From Priapulus caudatus (taxonomy: Eukaryota; Priapulida; Priapulimorpha; Priapulimorphida; Priapulidae), in contig NW_014577583.1 of the NCBI RefSeq assembly GCF_000485595.1, positions 171,949-192,083 on the forward strand: 20,135 nt of DNA. Reading direction: 5' to 3'. Numbering within the stretch: the stretch's first letter is position 1; each line of letters begins with the position of its first letter. Below, in pieces: positions 6,963-17,130 of this stretch. The position numbers were made by a program, and so were the translations under genes. The notes below the pieces were generated by a model. The model was given only the letters and a program-made list of their open reading frames with translations. It had not been told where the DNA came from and searched no databases.

Positions 6963-7229
6963 GTTGTAGTACTGGAGCTAACCAAAGAGCTACCTGTTTC
7001 TAGCTCTAAGAAACAGTCCTACGTACATTGAAAGACCAAATGAAAGAGTGCGGGTTCATTGACGTTAGTCTCACAGCCTATATGTACAACGATAGGATTC
7101 GAAGAGTAAAAAATAACAAATTACCGAGAATAACTGTCGCAGCAACATTAATTGCATGTGGTGACAAATTCCTGGCTAAATTAAATTGATAAATTAGAAA
7201 TTATGCTTGTGTCCGTGATTGTCACTCAC
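6963..7229. other. Intron, no recognised feature
   Basis: This is intronic sequence just downstream of the donor at 7229/7230. I see no further exon, repeat or RNA gene here. Confidence 0.45.
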
Positions 7230-7412
7230 CTGGTAACAGCAGATGTTATTCACTGGAGTACCACTGAGCTTTGCAATAACCGAGGCGATCAGCCAAACGA
7301 CTGAGCGCGGACTGGGAACTAGGTTGCATGGCACGGGAGCCATGTCTGCACTATCCATATAGCCAACCCACACCTTAGCGCGAGCAAATTTCCACTCTCT
7401 ATCCGCATTATC
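7230..7412 (-). CDS. TRPC-like: TRPC-like channel, TRP-box exon (EWKFAR)
   Basis: This 183-base, phase-0 exon encodes 61 residues. The acceptor is TTTCTGTGCATGCACCAG and the donor CAG/GTGAGT. It starts DNADREWKFARAKVWVGYM, the TRPC-specific TRP box directly after S6, followed by PVPCNLVPSPRSVVW, matching the proline-rich PPPF-x-x-(I/V)PSPKS stretch of TRPC proteins. In the family the EWKFAR helix couples the S6 gate to the cytoplasmic domain, and the proline-rich part is a reported binding region for regulators such as IP3 receptor or Homer. The exon ends NNICCYQ. Intact splice sites, frame and motif make this one of the most certain genes in the window. Confidence 0.93.
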
Positions 7413-7638
7413 CTGGTGCATGCACAGAAATAAGATATATCTTAGTAATTATATGACACATATTGCTTTGAGTTCGGCTCCGGAAACACGAAATTCTGGC
7501 TTATCTGCTCTATAATTAATCCTGGCATAAAATTAGTCCTAATGTGCATGAATGTACATCTCTATATTCATGTATTTCTGAGATCATCGCATACATCACG
7601 ACAGAGATGAAATGAAATTGCTGCCCTGATGAACTCAC

Positions 7639-7739
7639 TGTCACTTTCTGGAAGCTGTTGGCCATCATGGCTATGAGCATGTTGAGGAAGACAACAACCA
7701 CTATGACGTGGTAGCTGGCAAATAGCACGTAACCGACAC
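7639..7739 (-). CDS. TRPC-like: TRPC-like channel, S6 exon
   Basis: These 101 bases, with one base from the previous exon, give 34 residues starting GVGYVLFASYHVIVVVVFLN and ending MLIAMMANSFQKVT. This is the S6 inner-pore helix of a TRPC channel (family form: IGYVL-x-x-YNV...VVLLNMLIAMINSSYQ). The acceptor is TTCGTGTGTTTTGCAG and the donor is ACA/GTGAGT. The LNMLIAM-(M/I)-x-(N/S)-S-F/Y-Q core is intact, so the gate-forming helix is complete. Joining this exon to the next gives KVT-DNADREWKFAR without a frame break. Confidence 0.93.
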
Positions 7740-7772
7740 CTGCAAAACACACGAAATTTACTATAACGTAAG

Positions 7773-8066
7773 AGAGATGGAGAGGGAGACAGGGAGAGAG
7801 CAGGGTAGAGAGAAAGAGGGGGAAGGAGAAGAAGAGGGAGATGGAGATAAGAGCGGTAGATCTAAGGATATAGGGGCAAGAGAAAATGATAGAAAGAGAG
7901 AGACAGCGAGAGAAATTGAGAGAGATAAGAGAAGAAAGGGGAAGAAGGGAGAGGGAATGAGAGAGAGGGGGGAATTCGATAGAGTGAGCAAGAAAGCTAG
8001 AAAGACAGGAAAGAGGAAAGGTGGGAAGGGGGGTAAAGGTGAAGAATAAAGGGAGGGGTGGAGAAA
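7773..8066. repeat. Purine-rich (GA) tract in the intron between pore and S6 exons
   Basis: About 290 bases are almost pure G/A on the + strand (GGAGAGGGAGACAGGGAGAG and similar), so pyrimidine-rich in the TRPC transcript. It starts about 35 bases upstream of the S6 exon's acceptor and ends about 15 bases after the donor of the pore exon, so it fills nearly the whole intron. The open frames seen in it on both strands are low-complexity only. A similar purine tract lies at 19165-19410. Confidence 0.85.
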
Positions 8067-8081
8067 GGGAGAAGTACCAAC

Positions 8082-8212
8082 CTTCTGTGAAAGAGTGTTT
8101 GTTAATAATGGGATGTGTGCTGTTGCCTAGGTTTTCGATGACAACGTCTGCTGACTCCACAGGTGACATCGCAAACACAGACCAAAACAGCGTCTTGAAT
8201 GTTGACTGAAAC
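8082..8212 (-). CDS. TRPC-like: TRPC-like channel, pore-loop exon
   Basis: The exon is 131 bases, with an acceptor AGTTTACCCTGTGCAG and donor GAAG/GTTGGT. It encodes FQSTFKTLFWSVFAMSPVES as its first 20 residues. TFKTLFWSVF is the pore helix and filter region of TRPC channels (family: SFKTLFWSIFGLSEV). The rest (ADVVIENLGNST...KHSFTE) is the outer pore leading into S6. It contains a possible N-glycosylation site, NST, and the glycine expected after F (FGLS) is alanine here. It is phase 1 into the S6 exon, giving FTE-GVGYVL. Exons upstream (S1-S5, ankyrin repeats) are not seen in 8213-9000. Confidence 0.92.
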
Positions 8213-8448
8213 CTGCACAGGGTAAACTTGCTTTAGCGTTCCTGCTTCAGTTTGTACTGTATTCTCACAAAATCTGATGTTCGATTTACTACTGCCACAT
8301 TATAATGCACCATATTGTCTTAAACAGTTTCTCACAAAGTAAAATCAGGCTGGGTAAAGCTGCTCTTTCTAGGTGACACAGATAAATCTATTTTGTAAAA
8401 AGTGAAATCGTGCTCGGCAGAGGAAGTAATGACGTGAAGGTTGAAGTC
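8213..8448. other. Intron upstream of the pore exon, no recognised feature
   Basis: On the minus strand this precedes the pore-exon acceptor. No segment encoding an S5-like hydrophobic helix with splice sites is visible here, so the next exon lies further right or is missing from this assembly. Confidence 0.45.
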
Positions 8449-8460
8449 AAACTATGCTGG

Positions 8461-8540
8461 CCAGGAAAATGAGGACGTATGGCACAGGTGAAAGCATATT
8501 GGTCAGGTGAAATGAAGACGTATGGCACAGGTGAAAGCAT
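8461..8540. repeat. Two-copy direct repeat, about 42 bp period
   Basis: The core ACGTATGGCACAGGTGAAAG with its CAT extension occurs at about 8475-8497 and 8518-8540, preceded in both by CAGG-AAATGA. This is a simple tandem duplication. Confidence 0.8.
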
Positions 8541-8689
8541 CTTCTCACTCTCACTCACACTGTCTCTATAGTATTATCTACCCCTACCCTACCTTCTCTT
8601 CTCCAACCCCCACCCATGCTCGATGGTCCGTGCTGGTTCTTCTGCATCTAGTTTTCAGTGTGCTACAGCTATGCTTCAATGTCCTCTTA

Positions 8690-8865
8690 ACATGCTCAAT
8701 GTCATGTCATGTCCTCTTGTCTATATCATGTCCTCTTGTCTATGTCATGCCCTCTTGTCTATGTCATGCCATGTCCTTTATGTCATGTCATGTCCTCATG
8801 TCTATGTCATGTCCTCATGTCTATGTCATGTCCTCTTGTCTATGTCATGTCCTCTATGTCCTCCA
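8690..8865. repeat. ATGTC minisatellite, about 19 bp period
   Basis: It is built from TCTATGTCATGTCCTCTTG-like units with variants (CCTCATG, GCCCTC). It keeps open frames on the + strand because of its composition; these are not genes. An inverted, corrupted version lies at about 18700-18900. Confidence 0.85.
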
Positions 8866-8954
8866 CTTCAAGGTCCTCTATTTAACCATTTCTCATTTTC
8901 TACTTGGCATTTCATTTTTAGCTCGCCTTGACATCGTCAAGATGAGCTATTGTC

Positions 8955-9130
8955 ATGGGGTGTCGTCCGTCCGTCAGTCCGTCCGTCAACATTTGGCTAC
9001 GGTCAACGATAACTCAAGAACAGTTTGACCCACATGTTTCAAATTGCATATAGTTGTTACTCCTATGGGAGCGGTTTGAACGTCTTATTTTGGAGCACGC
9101 CAGTCGACCTACATTAGAGCCACATCCACT
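8955..9130. repeat. Dispersed repeat module, full copy with GTCCGTC run
   Basis: It begins with TGTCGTCCGTCCGTCAGTCC then GTCCGTCAAC, continues CGGTCAACGATAACTCAAGA, a GTTTGACCCACATGTTTCAA block and TATGGGAGCGGTTTGAACGT. A second copy of everything after the GTCCGTC run follows at 9298-9430. Confidence 0.75.
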
Positions 9131-9297
9131 TTTTGGCAAAAATGGAAATGGCCATGAGGCAGTTCAGGTTCAACGGATTTTGCTCATTTCTAGTATGTGA
9201 ATGAATAAGGAATGGCCTCAAAACATATCACACGGGTTTTGATATTTTTTTTAAATTAGGTAGATTTTGGCAATTTCACTATGCATTTCAGTGTCTG

Positions 9298-9430
9298 CCT
9301 ACGGTCAACGATAACTCAAGAACCATTTGACCCACATGTTTCAAATTGCATACAGTTGTTACTCCTATGGGAGAGATTTGAACGTCCTATTTTGGAGCAC
9401 AGGTCAGCAGGTGACCTACTTATCGAGCTA
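9298..9430. repeat. Dispersed repeat module, second tandem copy
   Basis: CTACGGTCAACGATAACTCA, then TTTGACCCACATGTTTCAAA and ACTCCTATGGGAGAGATTTG repeat the block found 300 bases earlier with few differences. The short open frames through it are accidental. Confidence 0.75.
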
Positions 9431-10192
9431 CGCCGCACATTTGTGGCAAAAAATGGAACAATTGGCGCATGCTAAAATTCATTCAATTTTGTATAAATTT
9501 TTGGATATGTGAATGTGTAAGGGCGGAGCCCCAAAAACAGCTTGTTACATGGGGACCTAATGGGAAGAGAATGGACAACGCATCCTATAGCGTTAATTTC
9601 GCGTCTAACTGGTTAACAACATCTAGGCAATGCATACACTATACTACGTGTAATAATTGTGTTTTAGAATTCTTTAACGTTATCAACGTAATGATTGACT
9701 GGAAAAATAATTTTATTGTTTTTACGTTTGCGGCGATATTCGAACATAAACCAAACATGGACGATCTATTTAGGCCGTAAGCCGCCATCTCTAGCGTCAA
9801 GCATCTTCAAGACTTTCAGATCTGAAACAGTTCTATGTTTGCAAAGGCGAATCAAAACTTATGCATATATCATTTATCAGAGTATAAATACATGGGAGTT
9901 CTGCGCCAATATATACTCTTAGCTTTATATTATCCGCCCTCGGCGCCTCTTGCTACTGCAACACGCCCAAAGTGAGCTAACCAGTGCCATTGACCACTTT
10001 TCAATTGTTGTTTAATCTTAGACGTATTGCGCTTGGCAGTAAAAGTGAAGGAAGGGTATGGACTTAGAGCATTGAAGGCGAATACGTGAACAGCATTTAC
10101 ACTCCCTGAAGACGTTAAGATTTTCTTTCTGTGGTATGAGGCTAAAGCTGCCTAATTTTTATAGTATTGGCATGATCCAACTGTTCCCGAGG

Positions 10193-10687
10193 TGACGGAC
10201 AGGACTATGAGGCTAAGTCGCCCAGAAACTCATAAGGTCGAGCGGTCCTAGACTGCGTACGAAAAGGCCGAGGCGAATTAGCCTGAGCGGCAAGAGAATA
10301 GCAATGCTACAAAGCATCGAGGCGAGAGAACGCAGTGAGTGCAAGCGAATCTACCGCGACCTATCATTGTTGTGATCCTCTGGTGCTTGGCCTAGAAGAA
10401 TTAAAGCTGAAAGAGCTCCCGAGCGAAAGTGAAAATGCCTTGAGCAACATGGTCAGTGAGGCGTTGGATGCGGGGGAAGACTTAACGGCAACAGCTTCTC
10501 CAAAACAGGGCGCCTATAACACGCTAAAGATATTCTAGTCCAAGATTTGGCAGAGGGAGTGGGACAAGGGCCAGCAGGATGTGGCAGAGATGATTGAGTG
10601 ACCAAAAGCACCTGAAATGACGGCAACAAAAATAGTGGCAGGTAAAGAGTAAGTATAAAGACGGAGCGATACCGCCAGCCAGAATAA
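10193..10687 (+). pseudogene. Broken copy of the + strand terminal exon
   Basis: It matches 698-1104 through blocks such as GTGAGTGCAAGCGAATCTAC and GCAGAGGGAGTGGGACAAGG, but is about 90 bases longer because of scattered extra bases. The acceptor reads CCCGAGGTG instead of CCCAGGTG. The frame is broken many times. Errors spread evenly, without codon bias, which suggests sequence noise more than natural decay. Confidence 0.7.
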
Positions 10688-11786
10688 GGGGTGCGCATGG
10701 ACACGGCGATTTACCCTTCCACCTTCATTTTACGTGACAGTTGACGAGCAAAAAAGCTCCATTGTGCGAACCGCTGAAAGGAAAAATGGTTCGATGAGGA
10801 CATACTCTCGTTAGTTCGAAAGAAGGATTACGTAGCAAAGTATTCAATGCAAGCCTTTTGCTAACTGTCGAGTAAAGCTTATTGCGGCTGGAGGAGGCCT
10901 AAGGGATAATATGTCCTGTTGAGATGGTAAAGGGTGGAAACTGGCAAGTGTAATGAATTTTGAGAGAAGATGTTGGCTTAATTTTTGTATTACCAGTTTT
11001 TTTCTTATGCGTTCAACTGTCATATTGGCCGTACGGACACAGTGTCAAGAACAATCGATATTGCTAAGCGGCGATCACCATCGCACTGCATTCAAAGGGA
11101 TACAAGTAGTATTAAGATGTGCATACAACCTAGTGTTTTGAGCTGCATTTTTTTATTGTATTAGATAGATTTAAGATGCTATTTAGACACCATGATATGC
11201 GCTAAATGTGACATTATGACCGTTAGTTCGAACTCTTTGTTAAAGTATTGGTTAAAGATTCATTGTATTAGAGTTTCACAAGGTTATAAGCAAGTGTTTA
11301 TAATTGTTAGATGTAAATTTGAAAATGGAAAGTGCTGTTTATCTAAAAATTATAAGGTGCTAGATAAAAACGTGTAAAAGTTTATGTCTGTTGTCACTAT
11401 CTCCCTATCGATCTAGTGAGGCCCTAAACATTTCTGTTTATATTATGCAATTGAACGTAATATTCGCATATATTTATATTTCGTGTCATTTCTTCTTGAC
11501 TGCCTAGAAGTGGGGCAGGATTGGAGGTGGTTGTCGTTCTGCTCATTTTACGGAACGAAATTAGTTATTTACTGTATGACAATATTAATTTTCTGTTAAT
11601 AATTATAATTACAATATAATAGGCTTAGCGAAGCAACAGAAATATAAATACAGTTTTACATGTATATAACACATATATGTCCTAATCACCGACCAACAAT
11701 CCCTTGAAGGTTGCTCAAAGCCCTTAATCAGCTGTTAAGCTGCCATTTCTATTGGGAGTGATCACTTATACAGCAGTGCAGAATGA

Positions 11787-12095
11787 ACTCGTATTCATTC
11801 TTCTGGGGGTACGGAAATTTGCCTGTTAATACAAATCTTTCGGCAGGCAGAAATGTTGGGGGTTGTCACTGGGCGGATTTCCATTGCACGGCGAACTGGC
11901 CTGACCATGTGGGCCTTTCTCGAAGAATTCAGGCCGTGTTTTGACGACCTGCCACTGCTTGTTACACGCGTAGTAACCAGCTCTTTTCTTTGCAAGCTCT
12001 TCCAGACTGACTTTTGTGTGTCATCTGCGGTGTGCTCGTCTCTACTTCATCTATACATCAACGTGTTGTTATTTATGCAGCTGTCATCAGAGCTT
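11787..12095 (-). pseudogene. Broken copy of the TRPC-like last exon
   Basis: Traces of 1789-2022 remain: CTCGTATTCATTCTTCTG at the stop end, GGCGGATTTCCATTGC... in the middle and CAGCTGTCATCAGAGCT at the acceptor end. It is far more damaged than the copy at 15642 and has no usable frame. Confidence 0.5.
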
Positions 12096-12099
12096 TTGA

Positions 12100-12739
12100 A
12101 TTACTATTTTCTAGAGTTACAGCTTTTAGTATAAGCCAAATGATGTGCGGGATTATATGATGTGCTGAACTCATTTAACTACAGCGCACATTCAACAACA
12201 GTGAGAGTCGTGAGACTCTATGGGTTCTTCCACATAGTATCTGGTGTTTGCCTTAATCTCATCGGAGGTCTCATCTCTATCGAACGGCATTCCTGTATAT
12301 TTTTTTTCTTTATCTGCTTCACATACCGCATTCACTCCCATCCACCTTACTCACATACCATGCACTACCACATTCCGCTCTACTGCTCCAGCCATCTCAA
12401 TGCTTACCTAATAATTCAAGGGGATTATTAGCGTGGGATATAAACGTACTCAAATCAGCTTATTGCCTATGCCCATAAAATTTGCCTTAATTGGGCCATC
12501 ACTATTCGTTGGGGTGCTCACTCGGCCGCGCTCGGCATACGATCTCCGCAAAGCCCCACATGGCTTTGCCGAACTCCCGCTATCAGAAAGAAGAGAGAGA
12601 GGAAGGAAGATATACCAAAAAATATATAAAATACAGAGAAGAAACACACAAGAGGAACAAAAAAAATATAAAAAAAATTAAAATAATGTGATAATAAGGA
12701 AATATAATAAGAAAGCCAAAAACAATCCTATAAAAAACA
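12100..12739. other. Copy B intronic stretch, A-rich at its end
   Basis: This lies between the exon relic and the minisatellite relic. From about 12585 to 12740 it is A-rich with several poly(A) runs, perhaps the counterpart of the 2400 poly(A) run. I see no gene; open frames on both strands have no recognisable content. Confidence 0.4.
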
Positions 12740-13310
12740 GAAGTTCGCCATGCTCCCACTCGACATCTCAACACACACGCCAAGCCAATACACAGAGCTC
12801 CTTTGGGCACACCCATCCCACTCCCACCAGCACCTACTATCACAGCCTCGGCGTGACTCAAGGGCGTGCTCACTAATCCCCAATCACCTATACAAGAGGC
12901 TCCTGCCCTCAAGCTCCCCGCACACCTATCACAGGGCTGCCATGCCGCCCTCACTCTCCCCACACCTGCTATCACAGTTCCTGCTCGCTGCACTCATCGC
13001 ACACCACCATGCACAAGATCATCCAGGGGAGTATGGCTGACACTTGCCCGTGCTTGAGGGCGGGGATCGGTAGATGCGATAACGTAACTGTAAATTATCT
13101 ATATGTTAAGCGGTTTAGGCGTTAAGGGTAAGTCCCCATTCATGCGGCGTAGCGCCCTGCACTCCCGGCCACACCATACTTTAATCCGACCAATTCATCC
13201 TGCCCCCTCACTGCCCCGCACACTACCTATCCCCACAGTGTCACGTGCTGCTGTCCCTCACTGCTCATTCACCCACTCCACCGACCTACAGCTCTCGCCC
13301 CTCCATCGGG
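12740..13310. repeat. Copy B of the C-rich minisatellite, shortened
   Basis: Units of the CTCCCACACCTGCTATCACAG type are present in two blocks (about 12745-13020 and 13150-13310), separated by unrelated sequence. The array is about a third as long as the one at 2095-3560. Confidence 0.75.
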
Positions 13311-13339
13311 CTAGCGGGCGAGATTAGCCCGTAGGCCGA

Positions 13340-13486
13340 CATCCTTAACACGATTTAGTGGAATAATCAGGATAGGAACGAAGTACGGTCCCGGCCCACT
13401 AATTATGATAGTACCGCCTCGAGCAGAGCATATAAATCCAACGTTGAAATTATATGCTCTTGGTAACCGGAGACGGAAAGGGTATC
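13340..13486. mobile_element. Fragment of the palindromic MITE in copy B
   Basis: TTTAGTGGAATAATCAGGAT, then AAGTACGGTCCCGG and ATAGTACCGCC match the interior of MITE copy 1. These are followed at about 13425-13465 by a damaged form of the AGAGCATATAAATCA hairpin from copy 2. No complete termini are visible. Confidence 0.6.
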
Positions 13487-13754
13487 GTCTCCGGCACTAC
13501 TCCAGGCTGGTGAACGATAGGACCGCTCGGAGTCGGAAGCGCGTGAATAAAAAAAATTAAGTGGTATGGGCGTGGAGAAAGGTGGCGCTAGTGTCCTCCC
13601 GGTAGGTCTAGACTGAGTGATGATGCGCGTGGCGAGAGACAAATGAGCTCGGGATTCGGCGTAGGGAATCTATTAATACAGTTATCCGCGGTGGCGTAAC
13701 CGATTGAGTACCGGGCGCGTCGCGCGCGTATCGGTCCGGACTGAACTGAGGGTC
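13487..13754. other. Junction between copies B and C
   Basis: This sequence has no clear counterpart elsewhere in the window. It is the turning point: sequence to the left runs in the same direction as the window start and sequence to the right runs inverted. A short GC-rich CGCGTCGCGCGCG stretch lies near 13716-13730. No gene is seen. Confidence 0.45.
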
Positions 13755-13810
13755 GTTTTTTTTTTTTTTTTATTTTTTGTTTTTATTTTTTTGTTTAATT
13801 TTTTTTTCAT
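13755..13810. repeat. T-rich homopolymer tract
   Basis: This is a run of about 19 T followed by A/G-interrupted T runs. It sits at the edge of the inverted copy and has no equivalent at the matching place near 4100, so it may be an artefact or a retroposed tail. Confidence 0.6.
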
Positions 13811-14419
13811 ACGCCACCGTCCCCAAATGCCTAGATCCGAACCCCTTAAACCTAATGAGACGTAAACCCCTAAAACCAAATATCAAATAAATGACCAAGG
13901 TACGTTCGCCAAGGTAACTGGGGACATGAGACACCTCATGACATTAACTAAGTTACACAAAATAAGTCATGCTAATAGCTTACTGCTTTATTTCATCGTA
14001 GAGATGACGGATAAAGGGTCACAATCAACATGAAGAACTAAAGCAGTATGTTGAAGCTGGCTCACGACCGCGGTACTAAGTCATACCAGCAATTCCGTCA
14101 CCAGAATGTGAACACTGCAATGGTCTCCTGTGCTCTGCATAATTACGCAAATTACATGATGACAATCACAGACAGACAAATAGGCTGTGAAAATACGTTA
14201 CCATGACCGCTAGCTATAATAGCATTGTTATTTCTCGCTTCATTAAATTTGTTCGAAGTACTGGCGATAGTAGCCGTACAGTGTCAGTAATCTTGAGATA
14301 GGAATAGCGTAAGGGACGTGATGTCGAAGTGATGTCTAACTGGCAATAGCTTAGAGAGATTAGCTTTGCGTAAACATATTTTAGCGACATAGATGATAGC
14401 GGTCCGTATGGTGCGTGTG

Positions 14420-15540
14420 GGGGAATTGAAGGGGCAGGACTGTGATAGCAGGTGTGGAGGGAGTCAGCGGCTAGGAGATCTGGCTCCCTGTATGTAAAGT
14501 GTGGATGAGGGGTCAGGAAGCTGTGATCTTAGTAGTTGAAGGGGAGTGTTGGCGGCAGGAGCTGCTGATAGTTACTGTAGTGGGGAGTTAAGGGGGCAGG
14601 AGCTGTGAGTATTAGGGTGTGGGGCGAGTGAGGCGGCAAGAGCTGTGATGTAGGTGTGGGGAGTAGGAGGGGCATGCAGTTGTGAATAGTAAGTGTGGGG
14701 GATCGGAGGAACAGGAGCTGTGATAAGTAGAGTGTGAGGGAGTGAGGGCAGGACTGTGAATAGAGGGTGTGGGGAGTGAGGGAGCAGAGACTAATGATGA
14801 GTAGCTGTGGGGGGAGTGAGGGGCAGAAACAGATGATGGTGATGTGGAAGATTGAGGAGCAGGAATACTGTGAATCAGGGTAGGTGTGGTGAGTGGCAGA
14901 ACCTTGATGAGTGAGATGTGGAGAGCAGAGCGAGCAGAGTAGCTCGGGAATAGTATATAGTGGAAGTAGTGCGCAGGGCAGGCTGATACATGGTGGGGTG
15001 TGGAGAAGTAGGGAGCAGATGCTGTGATAGTATAAATGTTAGTGGGTGGAAGGAAGCAAGGACTCGTATGTGGTGTCGGGGAGTGATGGAGCAGGAACTG
15101 TGATAGGTTGGGTGTGGGGGAAGGTGGAAGGCAGAGTTGTGAAATAGATAAGAGTGTGAAGGGAGTGGCAGGGGCAGGAGCCATGTGAAGTGGGATGTGC
15201 ACGAGAGTGAGAAAGGCAGGAAACGGTGATAGCAGGTGTGGAGGGAGTAAGGGGCCAGCGAACTTTGAATAGTGGTGGGGAGTGAGGCAGGACTGATGGA
15301 TAGTGTCGGGAGTAGGGGCAGTAAGCCGTGATATGATGTGTGGCTGGGAGGAGGGAGCAGGAGTCTTAGGATGGTGGGTGTGGGAGAGGAGGAGCAAGGA
15401 TACTCTATAGCAGGTGTGGGGGAGTGAGGGCGGACTGTGATTGAAGATATGGCAAAGTCGTATAAGAATAATACGCTACTTGCATAGGGAGATTGAGGTG
15501 GGGCAGAACAGTGGTGGGGTGTCGGGAGGAAAACAAAGCC
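14420..15540. repeat. Inverted copy of the minisatellite (G-rich here)
   Basis: Units like GGGGAGTGAGGGGGCAGGAG then CTGTGATAGTAGGTGTG are the reverse complement of the 2095-3560 array. The 261-codon minus-strand open frame at 14612-15397 is only this repeat in phase. Confidence 0.9.
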
Positions 15541-15641
15541 GTGATAAATGAATAGTGTTAGATGCAGTTACTCTCACTAGATGATGCCTGAGTTTAAGAC
15601 TGTCAACAACTTCATAGGCAAATTCTGATCTGCTTCAGACG

Positions 15642-15875
15642 CTCCTGATGATCAGCTCTACAGCGCTACATCAAGCGGTAAGTATGAGACGAGCAACGAA
15701 CCAGTGACCACTCAACATCATGGAACTGCATAGCAAGAAGCTGATACTTGAGATCAGCTGACGCATAAACCCATTTCAGAGCAATGCCAACCATTGCGAA
15801 GAATGCCCATGCACCCAACTTCTGACTCCGAGTGATGAAACGAATTCTCAGAGAATTAAATTAACGAACAGTTAT
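15642..15875 (+). pseudogene. Frameshifted inverted copy of the TRPC-like last exon
   Basis: CTCCTGATGATCAGCTC, CAGCGCTACATCAAGCGGTA, GAATGCCCATGCACCCAACT and CTCCGAGTGATGAAACGAAT align with 1789-2022 on the opposite strand. The length is about equal. A missing base in ATGAGTCAG and further indels break the frame within the first few codons. The acceptor region is changed from TTATACAG to TTCAGACG. Confidence 0.75.
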
Positions 15876-16619
15876 GCCTCACGTTAATGTTCACTCCAAT
15901 ACGAATATGGCGTAAGCTATATAAAGCATGATCAACTCAAAAGGATGTGTCTGTGAATAGACTATATGCTGATATACATAAACTGTAATTATATTCTGAT
16001 TAGCTGCTAAGGCTATATTTATTTAAAGTTAAGATTAATGAATTCATATTAATACATTTATATAGTGATTAGGATGATGTAATGGCATTCATTATTGCCA
16101 AAATTTTAAATTAACACAATTTTATAGACTGTGTAATTTATAACTTGACATGGGATGTAAAGTCGTAAGACTAATGAAAAAATAGCATATCGTCTAACTG
16201 CTAAATTCTATGAACAATGAAAAGCCAAAACATGTATACAAATATAATACTATGCATAACTATTAATGAAGGTCTAGGTGAGAGATGAGCAATATCGATT
16301 GTTTACTGTGCGTGGCAATATGACAGTTTGAAGAAATAAGAAACGTGTATATATAGCAAAAAATACCGACACATCTTTCTAGAATCCTTAGAACATCATT
16401 GCAGTTCGACTTGCCCTCAGTCAAGGCATATAGTTCCCTAGCTTCCTCCAGGAATGAGTTCCGTTCATCGATTAAGAGAGCAAAAGGTGAGAATTTCTAG
16501 CGTACATTTCATTCGAAATACAGGTGGTACTCATCGAGCCATGCTTTCTTTCAGTGCGCACAATGGACATTTTGTCAACGTGCACGTTAAAAATAAGATG
16601 GAGTAAATCGTGTCAAGCG

Positions 16620-17130
16620 CACCCTTAATTTTCTTGGCTGCGTATACCGATACCGGTTTATACTTATACTCTACTGCCACCCTAAATTTTAGTGGGTCAT
16701 CTGTCAGTGCTTTTGGTCTTCATCCAGATCTCACAAAAAAGGTGTGTGAGAAAAGACCCATCACTTTTGTCTGGCTTGCCCCACTTCCGTCATGAAATCA
16801 TGAATATACATCTTGGTGTAATGTAATAGAGCCTCTGTGTGAGCGAAGCTGTTGCCGTTAAGCTCACCGGGATAAGCCACGATCTACCTACAAGGACCAT
16901 GGTTTCGTCATAGGTTCACTTTTTCGGGACTGGCTTCAAATTAAGTTCAAAAAAAGCACAGTAGATCCCTGTGAAGTGGGTAAGATTCGCTTGCACTCAT
17001 CGCGTCTTACAAGCCCACGAGTGAGTGATGAATCATTTATACTAATGGCGAGGATAATATTGCGCTGGGGGCGTGCATGGCCTTTGCGTGCATGTGAGCG
17101 GATGAACGGTGCAGGGGGACACCGGTGTGG
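16620..17130 (-). pseudogene. Broken inverted copy of the + strand terminal exon
   Basis: CCCTTAATTTTCTTGGCTGC, TTTATACTTATACTCTACTG and AGATTCGCTTGCACTCAT are the reverse complement of parts of 698-1104. The match weakens toward 17130. Indels break the frame throughout; open frames on either strand here are shadows of this copy. Confidence 0.7.

Larger units (their letters stand above)
9000..13560 (+). repeat. Copy B: corrupted direct copy of the left part of the window
   Basis: From about 9325 the sequence follows 1-2100 in order: dispersed module, AACTGGTTAACAAC, the terminal exon, the shared UTR interval and the TRPC last exon. It then continues into minisatellite (12740-13310) and MITE sequence (13340-13480). 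The offset is about 9.2-9.3 kb. Agreement is high but broken by frequent single-base insertions and some replaced stretches. The part matching 3570-4090 seems absent. Confidence 0.8.

Noticed and set aside
7777-8049. A + strand frame of E, R, G and K repeats
   Set aside because: It is GA-tract translation with no other coding evidence.
7516-8178. A single 220-codon minus-strand protein joining pore and S6 sequences
   Set aside because: It reads through the pyrimidine tract between two good splice sites; the low-complexity middle is intron, while the ends are true exon sequence.
8522-9028. A 168-codon + strand frame rich in CHVLSMS
   Set aside because: It is a translation of the ATGTC minisatellite.
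13716-13730. A CpG island or promoter at the GC-rich CGCG stretch
   Set aside because: It is far too short and isolated, and lies at the junction of two corrupted copies.
14612-15397. A 261-codon minus-strand open frame, the longest in the window
   Set aside because: It is the inverted minisatellite. Its proline/serine/histidine repeats match the array, not a protein family.
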